A stretch of 64,000 bases of DNA from Arthrobacter echini (GTDB taxonomy: Bacteria > Actinomycetota > Actinomycetes > Actinomycetales > Micrococcaceae). Location of the stretch: the NCBI RefSeq assembly GCF_004803505.1, contig NZ_SSWH01000002.1:93299-157298 (forward strand), written 5' to 3'. The notes below the pieces were generated by a model. The model saw only the letters and a list, made by a program, of their open reading frames with translations. It had not been told where the DNA came from and did no database searches. Within the stretch, counting starts at the first letter, position 1; every line of letters begins with the position of its first letter. Positions 59,368 through 64,000 of this stretch are shown here, one piece after another. A program made the translations under genes and the position numbers.

Positions 59368-62013
59368 TCAGGGCACGCTATCGACAACCACATCGTCGAG
59401 GGTCACGACCACCGGTGCGTTGGAAGCTCCACTCGACAGGTAGGTGAAGATCCCGATACTCCCCGATGACTGCAGCGCAGCCGTGGAGTCAGTTGCTGTG
59501 ACCAACCACTCCGACGGCTCCGGGGAGCCTGCGGACCACACCTTCGCACTGAGTGTCGTCGGTGCAACGCCGACGACACGCAGGCGGATCTGCAACTGTT
59601 GACCTGGGCGGTAGCGCAGGCCAGGGACCGACCGGGACATCAATGAGGTCTCGGTCCCTCTCACACTACGCGTGGCGTCGAGACGGACGGCCCCGTCGGC
59701 GGCGATCTGGACCTTGGCCTGATAGCGGTCGTTCGGACCCACGCTGCGTCCCGAGAGCCAGAAGTACGTGCCACTTCCGCTGCCCAGCTTCGACAGCGCC
59801 ACTCCGACGGTGGAGTCGGTCCGCGTCGAGGCCACTCCGGCGACGCCTGCTGACGGTCCGGCCCCCGGACGATCGAGAGTGATGCTGCCGACTCCGTCAC
59901 GCACAGCAAACATCGATGCGGAGCCGCTGGTCGTCCAGGGTCCGCCCTCATCGGCACTGCCGAACCCGGAAGGAACGGTCCGTTCGAACCCGTCGCGGAC
60001 GAGCCTACCGCCGACTGGGGGCGGACCATCGTCGACGACGGTGATCTGGCGTGTGGCCGACGCCGCGGCCCCGTCGTCGTCGGTGATGGTGAGGCGCACC
60101 GGATAGGTTCCATCCCCGGCGTACTCATGGGTCGCGGTGACGCCGGTCGCTGTTCCGCCATCGCCGAAGTCCCACGTGTAGGATCGGACCGTCCCGTCCG
60201 GGTCGGTGGAGCCGGACCCGTCCACGGTCGTCCTCAATGAGTCGACCGCGACGGAGAAGGCCGCCGTGGGAGGCGTATTTCCGGGTCCTCCTGGATCACC
60301 CGTAGGAACTGCAACACCGACCGTGTCCGACCCCACGGTGTTACCGAAGGGGTCAGCCGCCAGGATTTGGTAGGTGTGGGTTCCCGCCGCCAGCCCGCGG
60401 TCGACGACCTCGATGAACGGTCGATTCCAGAAGGTCGACTGGCCGTCGAGGGTTCGTACGGCCGATCCGGTGTTTCCGTCCCGGATGATCCGGTAGGTGA
60501 GGTTCTGATTGTCGCGGTCCCAGTTCGACTGCCACCGGACCCGCACCTCTCCTGCGCGCAGATAGGTCAACACCAGCTTCATCCCGCTGCCCGACAGTCT
60601 CGGTCCGTCCGCGTTGGGAGCAATGGCCGGGACAGCAAATCGGACGAGGCCCTGTTGCGCTCTCCCGTTCACATTCCGGAATTCTCCGGCCAGGACGACG
60701 TACTGTTCAGTGCCGCTGACCGTCCATGGGCCCTGGGATTGTCCGGTAACGGTACCGGTGTCCAACTGTGGGTACCAGGTGAGGAGATCAGGAGCTGGGC
60801 GGCCGGTGAAACTGGGATACCCGTAGATGTCAGCGGTCGCCGTCCGGGTGGCGGCCTTGCTGAACCCGATTGCGCGCCACCACGTCCTCGGCTCCGTCTG
60901 CGGAAACCCACCGATGTTGCCGCAGTAGTGCGCATGACCTGCCGTGTACACCGCGGTCGAGGATGCCCAGATCCCATAGGTATCACCATGGCAGTCCTCG
61001 ACCCACGCGAGGTCACCGTCAGACCATCGTCCGCTGAAGGCGCCCTCGAGATTCCCGCCGGTACCGAAGATGTACCCGGTTCCGTAGAAGCGGGTCCTGT
61101 CGGAGGAGAGCGAGAGTATTGCCGAGTCCTTACCACCGTCGCGCACGACATCGTTGACGCGTAGCGGAAGCGTGGCCCCCGAAGCGGCGTCGACCCGTCC
61201 GAGACCATAGCCGGGGCGGCCCGTACCGTTGAGCGTGGTGAAGGCTCCGCCGATGATCACCTGCGACCGATCAGGTGATACGACGAGCGCATTGACCCTT
61301 TCGTTCGCGACGGGCTTCCATGGCAGGAGCGATCCGTCGGTCGCCTTGACTGCGGCCAGGCGGGACCTGGACGCCGAGCCCACGGACGTGAACGCTCCAC
61401 CCAGGTACACCGTGTCGCTGGTTGCTGCAATGGCACGCACGGACCCTCCCATCCGCGGGTTGAAGCTTGTGACCACTTCTCCCGTCGAGGGGTTGAGAGC
61501 AACCGCGCGCAACCGCGAGATTCCGTTGACGGAAGTGAAGTCTCCTCCGACGTAGATTCTGGAACCGTCGGGTGCAGCAGCAATCGCCAGCGCCTGCCCA
61601 TTGAGGTCGGGGGCGAACGACGTCACCAGGGCACCTGTGGTCAGGTTGTAGGCGAGGATATTGTTCCGCGTCACGGTATTCGTGTTCGGTGTGGCGCCCG
61701 CGGGCCGAGCTGTCGTGAATTTCCCTGCGACGTAGACCGTATTGCCGACGATCACCTGCTGCCACGCCACGCCGTTGATCTGGGCGGTCGGCAGGGCGTC
61801 CGTGGATACCGTGACGGGCGTCGCCGGATTCGCCGGGTCCAGGGGGGCGGTGTCCGCCTGAGCTGGTGGGCTTCCGAACATGGTCAGGCAGGCGAGGAGA
61901 ATGCACAGAGGAATATTGGCAACTCGATTCCATCTGTGCCTTAGGGCGCCGGTTGGGCGAGCGGTCCGGATGCGTGCAACCGGCCCCTCTCTTACTACTG
62001 AGCGATCGGTCAT
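59368..62013 (-). CDS. Secreted PKD-domain protein with beta-propeller
   Basis: An 881-residue exported protein. A basic N-terminus leads to a hydrophobic signal segment (IPLCILLACLTMFGSPPAQA). Domains by eye: a beta-propeller-like repeat region (about 45-480, blades such as GSRIYVGGDFTSVNG and DTVYLGGAFTSVGS), an FN3-like unit (about 485-575), a PKD (about 580-664, GSGSTDPDGTVRSYTWDFGDGG) and a 215-residue C-terminal domain (GGPWTTSGSASMFAVRDGVG to the end) shared with the 63082 gene. Probable surface protein. The ATG at 62013 follows AGGT; the frame beyond it to 62766 overlaps the next gene. Confidence 0.82.
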   Translation of the reverse strand: MTDRSVVREGPVARIRTARPTGALRHRWNRVANIPLCILLACLTMFGSPPAQADTAPLDPANPATPVTVSTDALPTAQINGVAWQQVIVGNTVYVAGKFTTARPAGATPNTNTVTRNNILAYNLTTGALVTSFAPDLNGQALAIAAAPDGSRIYVGGDFTSVNGISRLRAVALNPSTGEVVTSFNPRMGGSVRAIAATSDTVYLGGAFTSVGSASRSRLAAVKATDGSLLPWKPVANERVNALVVSPDRSQVIIGGAFTTLNGTGRPGYGLGRVDAASGATLPLRVNDVVRDGGKDSAILSLSSDRTRFYGTGYIFGTGGNLEGAFSGRWSDGDLAWVEDCHGDTYGIWASSTAVYTAGHAHYCGNIGGFPQTEPRTWWRAIGFSKAATRTATADIYGYPSFTGRPAPDLLTWYPQLDTGTVTGQSQGPWTVSGTEQYVVLAGEFRNVNGRAQQGLVRFAVPAIAPNADGPRLSGSGMKLVLTYLRAGEVRVRWQSNWDRDNQNLTYRIIRDGNTGSAVRTLDGQSTFWNRPFIEVVDRGLAAGTHTYQILAADPFGNTVGSDTVGVAVPTGDPGGPGNTPPTAAFSVAVDSLRTTVDGSGSTDPDGTVRSYTWDFGDGGTATGVTATHEYAGDGTYPVRLTITDDDGAAASATRQITVVDDGPPPVGGRLVRDGFERTVPSGFGSADEGGPWTTSGSASMFAVRDGVGSITLDRPGAGPSAGVAGVASTRTDSTVGVALSKLGSGSGTYFWLSGRSVGPNDRYQAKVQIAADGAVRLDATRSVRGTETSLMSRSVPGLRYRPGQQLQIRLRVVGVAPTTLSAKVWSAGSPEPSEWLVTATDSTAALQSSGSIGIFTYLSSGASNAPVVVTLDDVVVDSVP

Positions 62014-62111
62014 GACAGACCTGCCTTCATCGTGCGATGTGTTGCCTGGTAGAGAGAGAAACGTCGGGCCGGGAGCTCCGGCCGTCCGGTTCTGCAACCA
62101 CCCGCCTCGGC

Positions 62112-63023
62112 CTAGGCGGGCTCGACGGAGAAGGCGTCCGCTATCGTGCTCCGATCGCCTTCTGAATACAGTCCCCGGATCCAGGTGTCGTTCCCGGAAC
62201 CTTCGACATTGTTGGTGGACATCAGCGTTCGTCCCTGCGTGCCGGGTATCAGCGCGAAGTGCCTTGGGACGGGGGAGATCTGACGGACCGGAATCCTCGA
62301 GCGCAACGCCGTCCAGTGCAACCAGACGTCGTCGGCCGTCGGACTCAACTCGCGGAAGGCCGCACCGCGCGCCGCCAGTGCGGTGAGCATCGCCGGTGGA
62401 TAGATCACGCCTGAGACACCCAGACCGAAGTTGGAGAAACCAGGCGTGGTATCGGTGCAGTTCGGCCAGGTGTGGTAACTCGCAAGGTGCTCGCCGGTCA
62501 GCAGGATGCGGCTCGCCCAGTGGCAATTGATGCTGGACGGATGAAGCTCGTAGGCCTCGTAGAGCCGGTTCAACCAGTCCTGCGGGTACATGATGTCGTC
62601 GTCCGCCGTGACCAGCGGCAGCTGGTGCTCCCGCTGCGACCGCACGAAGGGGTAGTACTTGGTGTGTGGACCGTAATTCTCGCTGAGCCTGATCTCCAGT
62701 CCCCGTCCTTCGAGCCGTCGAAGCGCCGCCGGCCTCTCCTCGTAGAGAACTGCGTCGTCCATCCACAGGACGATCCTGGAGGGCTTGATCCTGCCACGCG
62801 CAATGGACTCGATGGCGACGGCGGCCGCACCAACCCGGTCACCGTAGGTGGTGAGTGAGACGACAAGGGGTGCGTCGCCGATGACCGGGCTACGGTCGAC
62901 GACGTTCCGCACCCGCAGATACGACCACAGCGCTCGGTTCCTGATCCTCTTCAATGCCTTGCGCAGTCCTTGCACGCTCGTCAGCGAGAGCGATGTGCCG
63001 GAGTGGGGTGGGTGAGCAGTCAT
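62112..63023 (-). CDS. Glycosyltransferase-like protein, GT-A type
   Basis: A 303-residue cytosolic protein. LVVSLTTYGDRVGAAAVAIES and the metal-binding LVTADDDIMYPQDWLNRLYEA (the acidic DDD) fit a GT-A glycosyltransferase; TADDVWLHWTAL looks like the acceptor-side motif. Conserved as a family in cell-wall polysaccharide clusters of Gram-positive bacteria, with the sugar unknown. The ATG at 63023 follows AGAAGGA; the frame to 63134 is unneeded. Lies between two PKD-domain genes, all on the minus strand. The gap to the PKD gene (62014-62111) has no gene but a CCGG-rich hairpin. Confidence 0.8.
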   Translation of the reverse strand: MTAHPPHSGTSLSLTSVQGLRKALKRIRNRALWSYLRVRNVVDRSPVIGDAPLVVSLTTYGDRVGAAAVAIESIARGRIKPSRIVLWMDDAVLYEERPAALRRLEGRGLEIRLSENYGPHTKYYPFVRSQREHQLPLVTADDDIMYPQDWLNRLYEAYELHPSSINCHWASRILLTGEHLASYHTWPNCTDTTPGFSNFGLGVSGVIYPPAMLTALAARGAAFRELSPTADDVWLHWTALRSRIPVRQISPVPRHFALIPGTQGRTLMSTNNVEGSGNDTWIRGLYSEGDRSTIADAFSVEPA

Positions 63024-63081
63024 GGGATCCTTCTGATTCTCCTGCGAAGGCCTCAGCTCGGCCGGGACCTGCTGGACGGGG

Positions 63082-64000
63082 CTAGGGCAGCGTGCTGATT
63101 CTGAGGTCGTCGAAGCTCGCGGTGATCGGCGCATTGGTGGCCGATCCGGACAGATACGTCATCAGTCCGACACTCCCGGCCGACTGCAGCACCGCCGTAT
63201 CATCGGTGGCGGTCACGGCCCATCCTGTCGGCTCTGCCGTTCCGACCTTCCAGATCTTCGCGTTCACCCTGGTCGGCGAGTTCCCGGTGACCTGGAGGCG
63301 TACCTGCAGTTGCTCACCCGCTGCGAGACGCAGCCCGGAGACACTGCGCGAGGCAAGCGTCGTCAGGGTCCCGTCGACCACCCGCGTCGCGTCCAGACTC
63401 ACCGCACCCGAGGACGAGACCCAGACCTTCCCGCGATACTCGGCGGACCCCACCTTCCGCCCCACCACATACACATACGTCCCACCACCGCTACCGATCC
63501 TGTCCAGGCCGAACTTCACCGTCGCCTCCGTGTCCGCCGACGACACAGATGCCAAATACGCCGACGGACCAGACCCGGCACTATTCATCCGGATCGAACC
63601 GACACCGTTCGCCACCGAGAACAACGACGACGAACCCGCCAGGGTCCAGGCACCGCCCTGCTCGGCGGTACCCAGCCCGGAAGACACAGTCCTACCGAAG
63701 GAATCCGCCGCAAGGACACCGTCTCCCGCAGGAGCCTGGACAACTGTCACATCCTTCGACGTACTGTGCGTCGCCCCCTTGTCATCCGTGACGGTCAACC
63801 GCACAGGATAAGTCCCGGCAGCAGCATACGTATGCGACGCCTTCACACCAGTCGCCGTCACCCCACCACCGAAGTCCCACGCATACGACTCGACCGTCCC
63901 GTCCGAGTCAGTCGAACCCGACCCGTCCACCGCGACACCCAACCCATCGACCACCGACACGAACCCAGCCACCGGCGGTACATTCGCAGGAGCCTGGACA
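63082..64000 (-). CDS. PKD-domain surface protein, 5' part cut off by the window edge
   Basis: Open to the edge of the window; the 306 visible codons include a PKD domain (VSVVDGLGVAVDGSGSTDSD, SYAWDFGGG, YPVRLTVTDDKG) and a C-terminal domain homologous to that of the 59368 gene (GGAWTLAGSSSLFSVANGVG; LQSAGSVGLMTYLSGSATNAP). VQAPAN before the PKD repeats VQAPAG after it, suggesting earlier tandem modules to the right. The GTG at 63972 is not a real start. It ends 58 bp from the glycosyltransferase gene. Confidence 0.8.
   Translation of the reverse strand, partial: VQAPANVPPVAGFVSVVDGLGVAVDGSGSTDSDGTVESYAWDFGGGVTATGVKASHTYAAAGTYPVRLTVTDDKGATHSTSKDVTVVQAPAGDGVLAADSFGRTVSSGLGTAEQGGAWTLAGSSSLFSVANGVGSIRMNSAGSGPSAYLASVSSADTEATVKFGLDRIGSGGGTYVYVVGRKVGSAEYRGKVWVSSSGAVSLDATRVVDGTLTTLASRSVSGLRLAAGEQLQVRLQVTGNSPTRVNAKIWKVGTAEPTGWAVTATDDTAVLQSAGSVGLMTYLSGSATNAPITASFDDLRISTLP

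Overview
The window comes from a high-GC Gram-positive actinobacterium, most likely Micrococcaceae (Arthrobacter or a close relative). The basis is composition, many GTG starts, actinobacterial families (acyl-CoA carboxylase epsilon subunit, DUF2505, SCO4848-type membrane protein, Rv1264-type adenylate cyclase) and a gene order like the mycobacterial birA-accD5-accE5-maf-accA3 ... lpdA-pnp-pmmB block. No rRNA, tRNA, insertion sequence, prophage or CRISPR array was recognised. All calls are made by reading the sequence; no database was searched.

Layout. 1-7.9 kb: 3' part of histidine ammonia-lyase, a KhtTU-type K+/H+ antiporter pair, a CDF metal transporter, and a threonine/D-amino-acid catabolic set (tdh-kbl-FAD dehydrogenase). 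7.9-9.5 kb: a lower-GC patch with repeats, two unrecognised genes and an 18-codon ORF with a strong Shine-Dalgarno. 9.7-13.0 kb: gatCAB. 13.1-18.8 kb: GNAT acetyltransferase, butanediol dehydrogenase, DUF2087 protein, ligA and a PP2C phosphatase. 18.9-19.2 kb: a noncoding array of five hairpins with constant 16-nt linkers. 19.3-23.1 kb: adenylate cyclase, PH-domain membrane protein, biotin ligase and an SDR. 23.3-32.5 kb: an acyl-CoA carboxylase region (accD, accE, maf, biotinylated alpha subunit) with a thioesterase, a DUF885 peptidase, a dicarboxylate-type symporter and an AMIN-like secreted protein. 32.5-39.4 kb: an MHS transporter, an LpdA-like quinone reductase, and a nucleoside catabolic run (punA, phosphopentomutase/phosphomannomutase family, deoC). 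39.5-49.0 kb: mfd, two small actinobacterial proteins, nhaA coupled to a histidine kinase, and sufS-sufU.

49.2 kb to the end is an exopolysaccharide/cell-surface cluster: a secreted beta-helix protein with a proline repeat, a Tat lipoprotein related to glycerophosphodiesterases, a Wzy-like polymerase/ligase, a Wzz/tyrosine-kinase-like protein lacking the Walker A lysine, three glycosyltransferases, a Wzx-like flippase and two PKD proteins sharing a C-terminal domain. It runs off the right edge and its initiating glycosyltransferase is not in view.

How the genes work together. BirA would biotinylate the lysine of the alpha subunit (K585), which with AccD and epsilon forms an acetyl/propionyl-CoA carboxylase. 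Tdh and Kbl turn threonine into glycine and acetyl-CoA. PunA, the mutase and DeoC take nucleosides to central metabolism. At least nine start codons lie 6-7 nt downstream of a -10-like hexamer, which suggests frequent leaderless transcription.
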